From Sphingomonas_E sp042693015 (GTDB lineage: Bacteria > Pseudomonadota > Alphaproteobacteria > Sphingomonadales > Sphingomonadaceae): DNA of 64,000 nucleotides. The notes under the pieces are model-generated. The model did not search any database. It saw nothing but the letters and a program-made list of their open reading frames with translations, and was not told the origin of the DNA. The stretch is taken from NCBI RefSeq assembly GCF_042693015.1, contig NZ_CP170544.1, positions 930,001 through 994,000 of the forward strand. The letters are read 5' to 3'. Of the stretch, positions 62,849 to 64,000 are shown piece by piece (position 1 is the first letter of the stretch; every line of letters starts with the position of its first letter). The position numbers and the translations under genes are program-made.

Positions 62849-62875
62849 CTGGCACTCACCACGCGTGAGTGCTAA
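62849..62875. promoter_or_regulatory. CIRCE element (HrcA operator) of groESL
   Basis: CTGGCACTC-N9-GAGTGCTAA: the right arm matches the CIRCE consensus exactly and the left has two changes from TTAGCACTC. It lies 91 bases before groES, the normal position. HrcA should repress the operon until heat stress. Confidence 0.93.
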
Positions 62876-62965
62876 CAGATCATTCGTTCCCACCGCGCAC
62901 CGCGGATTCGACCGACCTCAGGGAGGCGGGTTCCGTGGGCGCCAGACCTGAAAGGGTGACGCGCA

Positions 62966-63253
62966 ATGAGTTTCCGTCCGCTGCACGATCGCGTGCTGGT
63001 TCGTCGTGTCGAGGCCGAAGAAAAGACGGCCGGCGGCATCATCATCCCCGACACCGCCAAGGAAAAGCCGCAGGAAGGCGAAGTCGTCGCCGCCGGCGCC
63101 GGCGCGAAGTCGGAAGATGGCAAGGTGACCCCGCTGGACGTCAAGGCCGGCGATCGCATCCTGTTCGGCAAGTGGTCCGGCACCGAGGTCAAGATCAACG
63201 GTGAAGACCTGCTGATCATGAAGGAATCGGACATCCTCGGCATCGTTGGCTGA
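62966..63253 (+). CDS. groES: Co-chaperonin GroES
   Basis: GroES (95 residues) caps the GroEL chamber during protein folding. PLHDRVLVRRVEAEEKTAGGIIIPDTAKEKP at the N-terminus includes the mobile loop; GDRILFGKWSGTEVKINGEDLLIMKESDILGIV closes the protein. AAAGGG lies before the ATG. First gene of groESL, downstream of the CIRCE element. Confidence 0.98.
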   Translation: MSFRPLHDRVLVRRVEAEEKTAGGIIIPDTAKEKPQEGEVVAAGAGAKSEDGKVTPLDVKAGDRILFGKWSGTEVKINGEDLLIMKESDILGIVG

Positions 63254-63306
63254 AGATAGTTCGACTGACCTTTTCCAGATTCAATTAGATTAGAGGAACA
63301 CAGATC

Positions 63307-64000
<694 letters not shown>

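Overview
The window is GC-rich and reads as chromosomal DNA of a sphingomonad-type alphaproteobacterium. This rests on established patterns: an sdhC-D-A-B order followed by a thioesterase and zapE, a CIRCE-controlled groESL, several TonB-dependent receptors of the kind expanded in sphingomonads, and many Rieske oxygenases, SnoaL-like proteins and SDRs. I see no rRNA, transposase, phage gene or CRISPR array. There is one tRNA (Pro, TGG).

Layout: (1) 0.1-1.5 kb, a Rieske oxygenase alpha subunit. (2) 1.7-6.7 kb, minus strand: the succinate dehydrogenase operon with a hotdog thioesterase and ZapE. (3) 6.8-9.5 kb, two tandem cytoplasmic chemotaxis transducers with globin-like N-termini. (4) 9.6-17.2 kb, an SDR, PrmA, a thiolase, an acyl-CoA ligase, a PagL-like outer-membrane enzyme, a molybdopterin oxidoreductase and tRNA-Pro. 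(5) 17.2-28.9 kb, a catabolic block: HutD, carboxylesterase, TonB receptor, LuxR-type regulator, a divergent SnoaL-like protein, and a tightly packed five-gene operon (SnoaL, FMN/Fe-S/FAD ene-reductase, two SDRs, MFS transporter). (6) 29-34 kb, a siderophore TonB receptor divergent from a three-gene membrane cassette, with a Fur-like palindrome between them. (7) 34-42 kb, mostly housekeeping: aldo/keto reductase, YnfA, AMP nucleosidase, peroxiredoxin, YqgE, S-adenosylhomocysteinase, a YicG-type channel. (8) 42-60.3 kb, a second catabolic block: ThuA-like, SDR, CoA ligase, SnoaL, ABM monooxygenase, three tandem SDRs, two TonB receptors, SnoaL, three more Rieske alpha subunits, an AhpD-like protein and a TetR regulator. 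(9) 60.3-64 kb, GNAT, SppA, GroES and the start of GroEL (cut by the window end).

How it may work together (inference): the two catabolic blocks look like uptake-plus-degradation modules for hydrophobic ring compounds. TonB receptors would bring substrate in, Rieske oxygenases and SDRs would oxidise it, CoA ligases and the thiolase would handle acid side chains, and SnoaL-like proteins and the ene-reductase would carry out dehydration/isomerisation and reduction. The most striking lead is that the 23.1-28.9 kb block has the same kinds of parts as the anaerobic gut bai (bile-acid 7-alpha-dehydroxylation) operon. It also holds a SnoaL-like protein whose Tyr-x4-Asp and His line up with my recollection of the BaiE catalytic residues. 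A near-identical 24-bp element lies upstream of two transcription units in this block and could mark a local regulon. No substrate can be named from sequence alone.
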